Of a DNA stretch of 64,000 bases, positions 43,537 to 53,326 are shown one piece after another; position 1 is the stretch's first letter; every line of letters begins with the position of its first letter. The notes below the pieces were generated by a model. That model was not told the origin of the DNA. It made no database searches and saw only the letters and a list, made by a program, of their open reading frames with translations. The stretch comes from Mesorhizobium sp. Root102 (GTDB lineage: Bacteria > Pseudomonadota > Alphaproteobacteria > Rhizobiales > Rhizobiaceae), in contig NZ_LMCP01000046.1 in NCBI RefSeq assembly GCF_001425625.1, forward strand, positions 150,198-214,197, read 5' to 3'. Position numbers and translations under genes: made by a program.

Positions 43537-44313
43537 TCAAAGCTTCCAGCCCGAATGAAGCGCGGCAATACCGCCGGAATAATTGCGGAAGGAAACGCGG
43601 TCGAAGCCGGCGCGGGAAATCATCGTCGCGAAATTCTGCTGATTGGGGAACCTGGCGATCGATTCGACCAGATAGGAATAGGGCTCGCCGTCGCCGGTGA
43701 CCATCTTGCCGATCCTCGGAATGGCATTGAACGACCAAGCCTCGTAGGCCTTGTCGAGCAACGGCATCTCGACCTCGGAAAATTCCAGGCACAGGAAGCG
43801 CCCGCCCGGCTTCAGCACGCGAAACGCTTCACTCAGCGCGACATCGATGCGCGGCACGTTGCGGATGCCGAAAGCGATCGTGTAGGCGTCGAATGTGGCA
43901 TCAGGGAAGGGCAGTTCCTCGGCATTGGCCTCGACGAAATCGGTGTTGCCGGACAGGCCTTTCTTTTCGGCCCGGTCGCGGCCGACGGCCAGCATCGAGC
44001 CATTGATGTCGAGCACGGTGGCATGGGCGTTGCGATGACTGGCATCGACGATGCGGAAGGCGATGTCGCCGGTGCCTCCGGCAACGTCGAGCACCTTCCA
44101 GCCCGCCCGCTTCGGCGGATTGAGCCACGTCACCATGGCATCCTTCCACAGCCGGTGCAGGCCGGCCGACATCAGATCGTTCATCAGGTCGTAGCGGTTG
44201 GCGACCTTGTGGAAAACATCGTTGACCAGGGACTGCTTGTCGCCAGCCCCTACGCGCTTGAAACCATAGGAGGTTTCCATGCCGCCCGCGGCCGTGGTTC
44301 TCTCAGCTGACAT
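43537..44313 (-). CDS. ubiE: UbiE, demethylmenaquinone/2-methoxy-benzoquinol methyltransferase
   Basis: A 258-residue C-methyltransferase of ubiquinone synthesis. The SAM motif is VLDVAGGTGDIAFRI; UbiE signature segments are YDLMNDLMSAGLHRLWK and FGIRNVPRIDVALSEAFRVLKPGG. The pairing with ubiB is the usual rhizobial arrangement. It is divergent from the adenosine deaminase gene with a 132-base gap. Confidence 0.94.
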   Translation of the reverse strand: MSAERTTAAGGMETSYGFKRVGAGDKQSLVNDVFHKVANRYDLMNDLMSAGLHRLWKDAMVTWLNPPKRAGWKVLDVAGGTGDIAFRIVDASHRNAHATVLDINGSMLAVGRDRAEKKGLSGNTDFVEANAEELPFPDATFDAYTIAFGIRNVPRIDVALSEAFRVLKPGGRFLCLEFSEVEMPLLDKAYEAWSFNAIPRIGKMVTGDGEPYSYLVESIARFPNQQNFATMISRAGFDRVSFRNYSGGIAALHSGWKL

Positions 44314-44445
44314 TTTTTTGATCCGTCATAAAACCGGCGGGACCATAGCCGATCGATGGTGCGGGCGCTATTGTTTAAGGCGCGGTGTTCAGCCGCGCTT
44401 CCAGGTGGCGTTTTCAAGACCTGGACAGACCGACGGGATGATTGA

Positions 44446-45420
44446 ATGCCTTTGAAAGCGGAACTGCACTGCCACATCGAAGGGGCAGCGGCGCCCGAAC
44501 TCGTCATCCGCCAGGCGCAGAAATACGGCAAGGACACCTCGCCCTATATCCAGAACGGCTCCTTCGTCTGGCATGATTTCACGTCCTTCCTCGCGGCTTA
44601 TGACTTTTCCTCTGATCTGTTTCGCACTGAGGAGGACTATGCGCGGTTGGCCGACCATTATCTGACCAGCCTTGCCCGCGACGGGGCAATCTATTCCGAG
44701 GTGTTCACCTCGCCAGACCATGCCAGGAAGGCGGGCCTGTCGCCCAAGGCCTATACCGACGCGCTCGGCGAAGGCATGGCCCGTGCCAAGGCCAAGACCG
44801 GCATCGAGGGCCGCATGATCGTCACCGGCGTGCGCCATGTCGGCGTCGAGTCGATCGAGCAGGCGGCGCGCTTTGCGGCGCGCTGCGGGCATCCGCTGGT
44901 CACCGGTTTCGGCGTCGCCGGCGATGAGCGCATCGGCGAGATGGAGGACTATGTCAGGGCTTTCGAGATCGCCCGCGAGGCCGGGCTCGGCATCACCATC
45001 CACGCCGGCGAACTGACGGGCTGGGAGACGGTCCAGGCGGCGCTCGATCACATCCGTCCGTCCCGCATCGGCCATGGCGTGCGTGCCATCGAGAATCCGG
45101 ACCTTGTCCGTCGCATTGCTGACGAGGGCGTGGTGCTGGAATGCTGTCCCGGCTCCAACATCGCGCTCAAGGTGTTCGACAGCTTTGCCGACCATCCGTT
45201 TCCGGCCCTGCAGGCGGCCGGTTGCAAGGTGACGCTCAATTCCGACGACCCGCCCTATTTCTGGACCTCGCTCAAGCGTGAATACGATATCGCCACCGAG
45301 CATTTCTCGATGAACGACAAGGCGCTGACTGCTGTCACCAGAACGGCCATCGAAGCCGCTTTCGTCGACAAAAAGACCAAGACTGCGCTTCTTACCCGGT
45401 TGAACGGCGCGGCACGCTGA
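44446..45420 (+). CDS. add: Adenosine deaminase
   Basis: A 324-residue zinc amidohydrolase that converts adenosine to inosine. The metal ligands appear as ELHCHIEG near the start, ITIHAGE, GHGVRAIE and the Asp pair of LNSDDPPYF. An adenine deaminase of the same family is possible; the length fits both. It sits 147 bases before upp on the same strand and near the nucleoside-degradation genes, supporting purine salvage. Confidence 0.86.
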   Translation: MPLKAELHCHIEGAAAPELVIRQAQKYGKDTSPYIQNGSFVWHDFTSFLAAYDFSSDLFRTEEDYARLADHYLTSLARDGAIYSEVFTSPDHARKAGLSPKAYTDALGEGMARAKAKTGIEGRMIVTGVRHVGVESIEQAARFAARCGHPLVTGFGVAGDERIGEMEDYVRAFEIAREAGLGITIHAGELTGWETVQAALDHIRPSRIGHGVRAIENPDLVRRIADEGVVLECCPGSNIALKVFDSFADHPFPALQAAGCKVTLNSDDPPYFWTSLKREYDIATEHFSMNDKALTAVTRTAIEAAFVDKKTKTALLTRLNGAAR

Positions 45421-45567
45421 TTTCTGCCGACAAAGCTGTGGTCGGTGCGGGCCAAGCGGTTCCTTGGCCGGTGCATTGTCGCTAGGGTTCGCTCAAGCAG
45501 CTTGAAACGCGGCGCGCCCGAAAGGACCATGGCACGCAGTTTCGGGCGCAGGAATCAGGAGAACACC

Positions 45568-46197
45568 ATGCAGGGCGTCACCGTCGTCGACCATCCGCTT
45601 GTCCAGCACAAGCTGACCATCATGCGCAAGAAGGAAACCTCGACGGCGGGCTTCCGGCGGCTGCTGCGCGAAATATCGCTGCTGCTCGGCTACGAGGTCA
45701 CCCGCAACCTCGAACTGACGACGACGACGATCGAAACGCCGATGGAAACCATGGAGGCGCCAACGCTGGAGGGCAAGAAGCTGGTCTTCGCCTCGGTGCT
45801 GCGCGCCGGCAACGGCTTGCTGGAAGGCCTGCTCGATCTGGTGCCGGCCGCCCGCGTCGCCCATGTCGGTCTCTACCGCGATCACGAGACACTGGAAGCG
45901 GTCGAGTATTTCTTCAAGGCGCCGAGCGACCTCGCCGACCGTCTGGTGATCGTCGTCGATCCGATGCTGGCGACCGCCAATTCGGCGATCGCGGCGATCG
46001 ACAAATTGAAAGAGCGCGGCGCCACCAACATCCGTTTCCTTTGCCTGCTGGCCGCGCCCGAGGGCATCGAGCGCTTCACCAAGGCCCATCCGGATGTTCC
46101 CGTGTTCACCGCTTCGATCGACCGCCAGCTCAACGAGAAGGGTTACATCATGCCCGGCCTTGGCGATGCCGGCGACCGCATGTACGGGACCAAGTAA
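45568..46197 (+). CDS. upp: Uracil phosphoribosyltransferase
   Basis: A 209-residue enzyme making UMP from uracil and PRPP. The PRPP loop reads VVDPMLATANSAIAAID (the usual GG replaced by AN, as in several alphaproteobacteria), and the uracil-binding end GLGDAGDRMYGT is intact. CAGGAG precedes the ATG at 45568. Uracil freed from deoxyuridine and uridine by the deoA and related genes could be re-used through it. Confidence 0.93.
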   Translation: MQGVTVVDHPLVQHKLTIMRKKETSTAGFRRLLREISLLLGYEVTRNLELTTTTIETPMETMEAPTLEGKKLVFASVLRAGNGLLEGLLDLVPAARVAHVGLYRDHETLEAVEYFFKAPSDLADRLVIVVDPMLATANSAIAAIDKLKERGATNIRFLCLLAAPEGIERFTKAHPDVPVFTASIDRQLNEKGYIMPGLGDAGDRMYGTK

Positions 46198-46279
46198 TTT
46201 ACCGAAAATTTACGCAAAGGCGCGGTTTTGGCACGCGTTAAAGCGGCAAACACCATCCGGGCTTAACGATCGGCTGTCA

Positions 46280-46382
46280 CTACAGCGCCGCGCGTCCATT
46301 CGGACGCGCAAAGGACGCTGTAGCACTTTGATTTTGCGCATGATCCTTTCCGAAAATCGATCCCGATTTTCGGGGTCATGCG
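46280..46382. repeat. Composite intergenic repeat, family B
   Basis: Nested inverted repeats: CTACAGCG (46280) with CGCTGTAG (46316), an inner GCGCGTCC/GGACGCGC stem with a four-base loop, and a second hairpin CCGAAAATCG (46350) with CGATTTTCGG (46364). This is a common Mesorhizobium intergenic element. It ends 14 bases before the aspartic protease start and may affect its translation. Confidence 0.75.
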
Positions 46383-46395
46383 GCGAGGCCGATCC

Positions 46396-46959
46396 ATGCT
46401 GCGCAAGCTTCTCATCCTCGGCGTTTTTGCCGGTACATCGGCATCGATACCGATTGTGTATCAGTCGAATCCGCAACTCGTCGACAACCTGCTGAAATCA
46501 GCGACGCCCGGCAAACCCGCCGTCAAAGCCCAGCCGGAAATCAACCTAGCATCAGTGCCGGACAAGCCGGCGGCGCCGCTGCCGATGGGCCGCAAGGTCG
46601 TCGTAGCGGCAGACGAGCGCGGACATTTCTCGTCGGCCTTCAAGCTCAACGGACGTCAGGTCGACGGCATGATCGACACCGGCGCGACATTGGTCGCCAT
46701 CAACACCTCGACGGCCCGCAGGATCGGGCTGTCGCTGAACGCTTCCGACTTCAGCCACGAGGTCAGCACCGCCAACGGCACCATCAAGGCGGCCGTGGCA
46801 ATGATCGACCGCCTGCAGATCGGCAACATCACGGTCAATGACGTCCAGACCATCGTGCTCGACGACAGGGCGCTGCGCACCAATCTGATCGGCATGAGCT
46901 TCCTCAACCGGCTCAACAAATACCAAGTCGAGAACGGCACGCTGCTGCTCGTTCAGTAA
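46396..46959 (+). CDS. Retropepsin-like aspartic protease (TIGR02281 type)
   Basis: A 187-residue clan AA protease with an N-terminal membrane helix (residues about 3-22), a proline-rich linker, and the catalytic VDGMIDTGATLVAIN motif. The family end, LIGMSFLNRLNKYQVENG, matches periplasmic TIGR02281 proteases of rhizobia. It likely acts as a dimer in the periplasm; substrates are unknown. The ATG at 46396 has a weak site, being preceded by the family B repeat. Confidence 0.86.
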   Translation: MLRKLLILGVFAGTSASIPIVYQSNPQLVDNLLKSATPGKPAVKAQPEINLASVPDKPAAPLPMGRKVVVAADERGHFSSAFKLNGRQVDGMIDTGATLVAINTSTARRIGLSLNASDFSHEVSTANGTIKAAVAMIDRLQIGNITVNDVQTIVLDDRALRTNLIGMSFLNRLNKYQVENGTLLLVQ

Positions 46960-46960
46960 C

Positions 46961-47070
46961 TAAAGCGCGTCGCGTTCGACGCGCCTTAGGTCTTTGATTT
47001 TATGCATGTCGTTTTCCCAACAAAGCATGATGTCGTCCGAAAACCGCTTCACACTTTTCGGCATCATGCT
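46961..47070. repeat. Intergenic repeat, family C
   Basis: Begins TAAAGCGCGTCGCGT, the same 15 bases as the copy at 55947. GCGCGTCG (46965) and CGACGCGC (46977) form a perfect stem with a four-base loop. It lies between the protease gene and convergent deoA. Confidence 0.7.
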
Positions 47071-48390
47071 CTAGCCCCGCGGCAGAATCCGCCGGATGAC
47101 CGACTTGTCGGCGGCCGGCTTCGAAGCGCCGACCGTATAGGCCGAAAGCACAGCGGCGGCGGCGACCTCGGCATCGGCCAATGAGCGGGCATGGACCAGC
47201 GCCAGCGGCTCGCCGCTCCTCACCTCCGCACCGATCGGCAACAGCCTGGTGATGCCGACCGCGGGGTCGACCTTGTCGTCCGGCCGCGTGCGTCCGCCTC
47301 CCAGGCCAACCACGGCGAGCCCGATGTCGCGGGTCGCGATGCCGGTGACGAAGCCATTCGCCGTCGCCTTGACGGCAAACTCGGTCGCCGCCGCAGCCAA
47401 GTATCTTTCCGGCTTCTCGATGAAATCGGCCGGGCCGCCGAGCACGGCGACCATGCGCGCGAAGGTGGCGGCGGCGCGGCCGCTGGAGAGCGTCTCGGTG
47501 GCGCGCCGCATGCCATCCTGGTTGGACGAAACCAGTCCCGCCGACTGCAGCATCTCGGCGGCCAGCGCCAGCGTCACATCCTCGAGCCGACGGTCACGAA
47601 ACCGACCGGTGAGGAAATCGACGGCGTTGCGCACCTCGACGGCGTTGCCGGCGGCCGACGCCAGCGGCTCATTCATGCCGGTGATCAACGCCGAAGCCTT
47701 CAGCCCGGCGCCACTGGCGATCTCGACCAGGCTGTTGGCGAGTGCGGTGGCGTCGCGCGATTTTTCCATGAAGGCGCCGTTGCCGACCTTGACGTCGAGC
47801 ACCAGCGATTGCAGCCCGGCCGCCAGCTTCTTCGACAGGATCGAAGCGGTGATCAGCGGCACCGATTCGACCGTGCCGGTGACGTCGCGGATGGCATAGA
47901 GCCGTCGATCGGCCGGCGCGAGGTCGGCGGTCTGGCCGATGATGGCGCAGCCGGTTTCGAGCACCGCCTTGCGAAAAAGTGCAATATCGGGCTGGCTGAT
48001 GTAGCCAGGGATCGCATCCATCTTGTCCAGCGTGCCGCCGGTGTGGCCAAGGCCGCGGCCTGATATCATCGGCACATAAGCGCCGCATGCGGCGACGATC
48101 GGCGCCAGCATCAGCGAAACATTGTCGCCGACGCCGCCAGTCGAATGCTTGTCGGTGACCGGGCCGGGCAGGTCCGACCAGTCGAGCACGTCACCGGAAT
48201 CGCGCATCGCCAGGGTCAGCGCCACAGCCTCGTCGCGGTTCATTCCGTTGAAGAACACCGCCATGGCGAAAGCGCCGACCTGGCCATCCGAAACGGCCCC
48301 TGACGTCACGCCCTCGACGAAGTCGGCGATCTCCTGCTCCGACAGCCTCAGGCCATCGCGCTTGCGGCGGATGATTTCCTGGGGAAGCAT
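47071..48390 (-). CDS. deoA: Thymidine phosphorylase
   Basis: A 439-residue enzyme that splits thymidine and deoxyuridine to base and deoxyribose 1-phosphate. It has the phosphate-binding DKHSTGGVGDNVSL and the SGRGLGHTGGTLDKMDAIPGY signature. Its start overlaps the punA stop by one base (TGATG), so the two are coupled; the gene ends the long minus-strand nucleoside run. Confidence 0.93.
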   Translation of the reverse strand: MLPQEIIRRKRDGLRLSEQEIADFVEGVTSGAVSDGQVGAFAMAVFFNGMNRDEAVALTLAMRDSGDVLDWSDLPGPVTDKHSTGGVGDNVSLMLAPIVAACGAYVPMISGRGLGHTGGTLDKMDAIPGYISQPDIALFRKAVLETGCAIIGQTADLAPADRRLYAIRDVTGTVESVPLITASILSKKLAAGLQSLVLDVKVGNGAFMEKSRDATALANSLVEIASGAGLKASALITGMNEPLASAAGNAVEVRNAVDFLTGRFRDRRLEDVTLALAAEMLQSAGLVSSNQDGMRRATETLSSGRAAATFARMVAVLGGPADFIEKPERYLAAAATEFAVKATANGFVTGIATRDIGLAVVGLGGGRTRPDDKVDPAVGITRLLPIGAEVRSGEPLALVHARSLADAEVAAAAVLSAYTVGASKPAADKSVIRRILPRG

Positions 48391-49199
48391 CAGCTCTCCA
48401 GCAGTCCGTCGCGGAACACGCGCTGCAGGATCTTTGCCAGCCGCGCGCCGCCTATCGGCGCCATGTCCTTGGTCTCCTGGTGCGAAAGCTCGGCCCCGGT
48501 CATGCCGGCCGCCAAATTGGTGATGACCGAACAAGCGGCGACGCGCAGTCCAAGGAAACGGGCGAGAATGACCTCCGGTACGGTCGACATGCCGACCGCG
48601 TTGGCGCCCATGACGCGCGCCATGCGGATTTCAGCGGGTGTTTCGAAGCATGGCCCCGAGAACCACATGTAGACACCCTTGTGCAGCGTGGTGCCGGTCG
48701 CTTTCGCCGCCCGTTCGATGGCCTTGCGAATGCCGGCATCATAGGCCTCGGTGAGACCAACGAAGCGGCGGTCGCTGGGCTCGCCGATCAGCGGGTTGGT
48801 GCCAGAAAAATTGATGTGGTCCGATATCAGCATCACCGAGCCCGGCGGCATGTCGGGATCGACCGAGCCGGCGGCGTTGGTGAGGATCAGTTTCGCGATG
48901 CCGATGCCGGCAAGCACTTCCAGCACCGGTCGCATTGCCGCAGCAACGCCGTGCTCGTAGTAGTGGGCGCGGCCGGACAGCATCAGCACCGGCACACCGG
49001 CAAACAGCCCCGCGACCACTTCACCGGCATGGCCGGTGACGCCGCTTCTTGGAAAGCCCGGCAGGTCGGCATAGGGGATGCGGATCGGATGCTCGATCTG
49101 GTCGACCAGCCCGCCCAGGCCCGAACCCAGCACCAGCGCTGTCAACGGCGCCAAGCCGTCCAGTCTTTCGATGAGATGGTCGAGAGCCTTTTCCGTCAT
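48390..49199 (-). CDS. punA: Purine-nucleoside phosphorylase (trimeric type)
   Basis: A 269-residue PNP of the trimeric PunA/XapA class acting on inosine and guanosine. Family marks are ALVLGSGLGGLVDQIE, RSGVTGHAGEVVAG and AGSVDPDMPPGSVMLISDHINF, and the GPCFETPAEIRM segment. It follows cdd after 30 bases. Confidence 0.92.
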   Translation of the reverse strand: MTEKALDHLIERLDGLAPLTALVLGSGLGGLVDQIEHPIRIPYADLPGFPRSGVTGHAGEVVAGLFAGVPVLMLSGRAHYYEHGVAAAMRPVLEVLAGIGIAKLILTNAAGSVDPDMPPGSVMLISDHINFSGTNPLIGEPSDRRFVGLTEAYDAGIRKAIERAAKATGTTLHKGVYMWFSGPCFETPAEIRMARVMGANAVGMSTVPEVILARFLGLRVAACSVITNLAAGMTGAELSHQETKDMAPIGGARLAKILQRVFRDGLLES

Positions 49200-49229
49200 T
49201 GCAGCCAGCTCTTCATTTCAGCCCGTTGT

Positions 49230-49622
49230 TCATTTCAAAATGTCGCCGCGGAAGCCGTAGGGCAGCATCTCGCCCATGGTCACGGTCTCGGCCACACCGG
49301 CATTGTCGCAGAGATATAGCTTTGTTTCCGGCCGGCAGAATTCGGCCAGTCGCTGCCGGCAGCCGCCGCAAGGCGAGCACTTCGCCATGCGCTCGGCAAG
49401 AACGGCGATTTCCACGATCTTGCCGCCACCGCCCATGATGTAGTGGCTGAGCGCTGTGGTCTCGGCGCACCAGCCTTCCGGGTAGGACGCGACCTCGATA
49501 TTGGCGCCTGTAAAGACACGTCCGTCCTCGGTGCGCAAGGCAGCGCCCACCGGAAATTTCGAATAGGGCGCGTAGGCCTTGGCCATGGCAGCCTTGGCGG
49601 CCTCAAACAGATCATGCGACAT
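49230..49622 (-). CDS. cdd: Cytidine deaminase
   Basis: A 130-residue tetrameric-type cytidine deaminase. Zinc ligands and the catalytic Glu are in WCAETTAL and SPCGGCRQRL. It converts cytidine and deoxycytidine to uridine forms that deoA-type enzymes can then split. It follows the ABC permease gene after 62 bases. Confidence 0.94.
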   Translation of the reverse strand: MSHDLFEAAKAAMAKAYAPYSKFPVGAALRTEDGRVFTGANIEVASYPEGWCAETTALSHYIMGGGGKIVEIAVLAERMAKCSPCGGCRQRLAEFCRPETKLYLCDNAGVAETVTMGEMLPYGFRGDILK

Positions 49623-49684
49623 TCAGCTGTTCTCTCCGATGATCGTGTCCAAAACCCGGCACCAAGCCGCCCCGTTGCTGCGGC

Positions 49685-50656
49685 TCAGCGTTCCTTCACG
49701 TAAGGCACGCCGCCGGCGCGTGGCGGAATGGCCTTGCCGATGAAGCCGGCGAGCAGGATGACGGTGAGGATGTAGGGCAGCGCCTGCATGAACTGCACCG
49801 GCACCTTGCCGATGATCGGCAGCGGCGAGCCTTGCAGGCGAATCGACAGCGCGTCGAGGAAGCCGAACAACAGGCAGGCGAACATGGCGTTGACCGGCTT
49901 CCACTTGGCGAAGATCAGCGCGGCCAGCGCGATGTAGCCCTTGCCGGCGGTCATGTCCTTGACGAAGCCACCATTTTGCACCATCGACAGATAGGCGCCG
50001 GCAATGCCGGTGAGGATGCCGGTGCAGATCAGCGCCCGGTAGCGCAGCCAGGCGACGGAGATGCCGGCGGTGTCGACGGCGGCCGGGTTCTCGCCGACGG
50101 CGCGCAGGCGCAGGCCGAATCGGGTGCGAAACAGCACCCACCAGGTGAACGGCACCATCGCGAAGGCGAGGTAGACCAGGATCGAGTGACCCGACAGCAG
50201 CTCGGCATAGATCGGTCCGAGGATCGGCACGTCGTGGATGGCGTCGGCACCCGGCAGAGTAATGGCCTCGAAGCGCTCGCCCGGTTGCAGCGCCGGCGTG
50301 CGCCCGCCCTGCTGGAACCAGGCCTGGCCGAGAATGATGGTCGAGCCGGCGGCGATGAAATTGATCGCCACGCCGGAGACGATCTGGTTGCCGCGATGGG
50401 TGATGGAGGCAAAGCCGTGGATCATGGCAAAGGCGACCGAGATCAGGATCGCCATGCCGAGGCCGAGAAAGGCCGAATGGAACACGGAAGCGGCCGCAGC
50501 ACCGGCGAAGGCGCCGACCAGCATCTTGCCTTCGAGGCCGATGTCGAAGATGCCGGCGCGTTCCGAATAGAGGCCAGCGAGGCAGGCGAGCAGCAGCGGC
50601 ACCGAGAGGCGGATGGTGGAGTCCAGTGTCTGGACGACTGCGTTGAACACGTCCAT
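49685..50656 (-). CDS. Nucleoside ABC transporter permease 2
   Basis: A 323-residue inner-membrane permease with about eight to nine helices, of the branched-chain/ribose-type (BPD_transp_2) family. The segment LYSERAGIFDIGLEGKMLVG and the EAA-like loop GENPAAVDTAGISV are typical of YufQ/NupQ-type nucleoside permeases. Its start is one base from the upstream permease stop, so they are coupled. With the adjacent double ATPase and BMP protein it forms a nucleoside importer. Confidence 0.9.
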   Translation of the reverse strand: MDVFNAVVQTLDSTIRLSVPLLLACLAGLYSERAGIFDIGLEGKMLVGAFAGAAAASVFHSAFLGLGMAILISVAFAMIHGFASITHRGNQIVSGVAINFIAAGSTIILGQAWFQQGGRTPALQPGERFEAITLPGADAIHDVPILGPIYAELLSGHSILVYLAFAMVPFTWWVLFRTRFGLRLRAVGENPAAVDTAGISVAWLRYRALICTGILTGIAGAYLSMVQNGGFVKDMTAGKGYIALAALIFAKWKPVNAMFACLLFGFLDALSIRLQGSPLPIIGKVPVQFMQALPYILTVILLAGFIGKAIPPRAGGVPYVKER

Positions 50657-50657
50657 C

Positions 50658-51797
50658 TCAGGCACCCTTCCCCTTGACCGCTTCCATGCCGACCGATCGC
50701 GGGCTGAGCGAGGCGAACAGCGCCTGGATGTAAGGCCGGAACATGTGCTCGAGGGCGCCGGCAAACAGGATCACCAGACCCTGGATGATGACGATCATGT
50801 CGCGGCTGATCGCCGGCATCTCGAAGGCGAGTTCGGCGCCGCCCTGATAGAGCATGCCAAACAGGATCGCCGCCAGCACGATGCCGACCGGATGCAGGCG
50901 GCCCATCAGCGCCACGGCGATGCCGACGAAGCCGGCGCCGGAAACGAAGTCGATGGCGACATTGTGCTGGTCGCCCATCACCGGATTGAGCGCCATCATG
51001 CCGGCGAGAGCGCCCGAGATCATCATGGCGGTGATGATGATGCGGGTTTCGGAAATGCCAGCATAGCGCGCCGCCTTCGGGCTGTGGCCGTAGGTGCGCA
51101 TCTCATAGCCGAGCTTGGTGCGCCAGATCAGCAGCCAGACCAGGAAGGCCATGGCCAGCGCCAGCAGGAAGGAAATGTTGAGCGGCGCCGAACGGATCTT
51201 GGCGCCGAACAGTTCGATGATCCAGTTGAGCTTCGGCAATTCCGCGCCGGCGAGGAAGTTGCGCGTCTGCGGCGCTTGCGATGCTGCCGGCTTCAACGGC
51301 CCGACCAGCAGGTACACCATGATCGAGGCGGCGATGAAGTTGAACATGATGGTGGTGATGACGATGTGCGAGCCGCGCTTGGCCTGCAAGTAGGCGGGGA
51401 TAAGCGCCCACAACGCGCCCACGAGCGCCGCGGCAACGATCGCCAGCGGAAAGGTCAGCCACCACGGTAGTGTGCTGTCGAAGCTCAGGCAGACGATGGC
51501 GATGCCAAGGCCGGCAATGTAGGCCTGCCCCTCGGTGCCGATGTTGAACAGGCCACAATGCGCTGCCACGGCGACCGAAAGCCCGGTGAATATGAAGGTG
51601 GTGGCATAGAAGAGGGTGAAGGCAATACCTGTGCCCTTGCCGAAGGCGCCTTCGACCAGGATGACAGCGGCGCGGAACGGATTCTCGCCGACCAGAAGCA
51701 CGACGAAGCCGGCGACGACGAAGGCGACGAACAGATTGATCAGCGGGATCAGGCCGTAGTCAGCCCAGGCCGGCAGTTTGGCGTAAGGCGTGCTCAT
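50658..51797 (-). CDS. Nucleoside ABC transporter permease 1
   Basis: A 379-residue permease with an extra N-terminal portion relative to its partner and about nine helices. The segment HCGLFNIGTEGQAYIAG and the loop YGHSPKAARYAGISETR match YufP/NupP-type subunits. Its start overlaps the ATPase stop by four bases (ATGA). Confidence 0.9.
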   Translation of the reverse strand: MSTPYAKLPAWADYGLIPLINLFVAFVVAGFVVLLVGENPFRAAVILVEGAFGKGTGIAFTLFYATTFIFTGLSVAVAAHCGLFNIGTEGQAYIAGLGIAIVCLSFDSTLPWWLTFPLAIVAAALVGALWALIPAYLQAKRGSHIVITTIMFNFIAASIMVYLLVGPLKPAASQAPQTRNFLAGAELPKLNWIIELFGAKIRSAPLNISFLLALAMAFLVWLLIWRTKLGYEMRTYGHSPKAARYAGISETRIIITAMMISGALAGMMALNPVMGDQHNVAIDFVSGAGFVGIAVALMGRLHPVGIVLAAILFGMLYQGGAELAFEMPAISRDMIVIIQGLVILFAGALEHMFRPYIQALFASLSPRSVGMEAVKGKGA

Positions 51798-53326
51798 TCG
51801 GCGGCTTCCTGATGCTCGACGCCGGCCATTAGCAGGCCGAGCTCGCCTTCGGTCGCTTCCGGGCCTCGTTCGCCGACGATGCGGCCGGCAAACATCACCA
51901 GGATGCGGTCGGAAAGCGAACGGATCTCGTCCAGCTCGACCGACACCACCAGCACCGCCTTGCCCTGGTCGCGCATGGCGATCAGGCGCTTGTGGATGAA
52001 TTCGATGGCGCCGACATCGACGCCGCGCGTCGGTTGGCCGACGATGAGAACACCCGGGTCCTGTTCCATCTCTCGCGCGAGCACGATCTTCTGCTGGTTG
52101 CCGCCGGAGAAATTGGCGGTCTTCAGCCGGCAGTCCGCGGGGCGGATATCGTATTTGGCGATCTTGTCCTTGGCATCGTTGCGGATGGCCTCGATGTTGA
52201 GGAACGGACCCTTCAGATAGCGGGGGTCGTCATGATAGCCGAGGATGGAATTCTCATTCTCCTCGAAGGCCAGCACCAGCCCGACGTGATGGCGGTCCTC
52301 AGGCACATGCGCCAGGCCACGGTCGCGCAATTCTCCGGGGTCGGCGGCACCGGTCAGGTCGATCGGCTTGCCGTCGAGCATGACCGAGCCGGAGACTGCG
52401 CGCCTGATGCCGGAAATCGCCTCGAGCAGTTCGGATTGGCCGTTGCCGGCGACACCGGCGATGCCAACGATCTCGCCGGCCCTGATATCGAAAGAGATGT
52501 CGTCGACCATGGTGACGCCGCGAGTGTCCTTCACGGTCAGGTTCTTGACCGCGAGCTTGACACCGCCGGCGTCCGCCTCGCCCTTTTCGACCCTGAGCAG
52601 CACACGTCGCCCGACCATCAGCTCGGCCAGCTCCTCTACGGTGGTCTTCTTGGTCTCGCGCGTCGCTACCATCGTGCCCTGGCGCATGACCGACACCGTG
52701 TCGGTGATGGCCATGATCTCGCGCAGTTTGTGGGTGATCAGCACCACCGTCTTGCCCTGTTCCTTCAACTGCCTGAGGATGCGGAACAGATGGTCGGCCT
52801 CGGCCGGCGTAAGCACGCCCGTCGGCTCGTCGAGGATCAAGATCTCGGCGCCGCGATAAAGCGCCTTGAGGATCTCGACGCGCTGCTGCAGGCCGACGGG
52901 CAGTTCCTCGATGATCGCATCGGGATCGACTTCCAGCCCGTATTCGCGTTCGAGACGCTCGAGTTCGGAGCGCGCCTTGACTATGCTCTTCTTCAGCAGC
53001 GCATCGCTCTCGGCGCCGAGGATGATGTTTTCCAGCACCGAGAAATTGTCGACCAGCATGAAATGCTGATGCACCATGCCGATGCCGAGCGCGATTGCGT
53101 CATTGGGCGTCTTGATCGAGGCCGGCTGGCCGCCGACGCGGACCTCGCCGCTGTCGGCCTGGTAGAAGCCATAGAGGATCGACATTAGCGTCGACTTGCC
53201 GGCCCCGTTCTCGCCGACGATGCCGTGGATGGTGCCGCGCACGATCTCCAGATTGATGTCGCGGTTGGCGCGCACGGCGCCAAAACTCTTGTTGATGCCG
53301 ATCAGCTCGATTGCGGCTTGCGCCAT
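51794..53326 (-). CDS. Nucleoside ABC transporter ATPase (two ABC domains)
   Basis: A 510-residue protein with two ABC modules in tandem, as in sugar and nucleoside importers (YufO/RbsA type). The first has Walker A GENGAGKST and Walker B ILILDEPTGVLTP; the second has a degenerate P-loop (GVAGNGQSELLEA) and a signature FSGGNQQKIVLARE. The start is the ATG at 53326, beginning MAQAAIELIGINKSF. First gene of the permease-cdd-punA-deoA operon. Confidence 0.92.
   Translation of the reverse strand: MAQAAIELIGINKSFGAVRANRDINLEIVRGTIHGIVGENGAGKSTLMSILYGFYQADSGEVRVGGQPASIKTPNDAIALGIGMVHQHFMLVDNFSVLENIILGAESDALLKKSIVKARSELERLEREYGLEVDPDAIIEELPVGLQQRVEILKALYRGAEILILDEPTGVLTPAEADHLFRILRQLKEQGKTVVLITHKLREIMAITDTVSVMRQGTMVATRETKKTTVEELAELMVGRRVLLRVEKGEADAGGVKLAVKNLTVKDTRGVTMVDDISFDIRAGEIVGIAGVAGNGQSELLEAISGIRRAVSGSVMLDGKPIDLTGAADPGELRDRGLAHVPEDRHHVGLVLAFEENENSILGYHDDPRYLKGPFLNIEAIRNDAKDKIAKYDIRPADCRLKTANFSGGNQQKIVLAREMEQDPGVLIVGQPTRGVDVGAIEFIHKRLIAMRDQGKAVLVVSVELDEIRSLSDRILVMFAGRIVGERGPEATEGELGLLMAGVEHQEAAE

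Noticed and set aside
46205..46230. Sigma-54-like site TGGCACG upstream of the aspartic protease
   Set aside because: The -12 element (TTGC at the right spacing) is missing.
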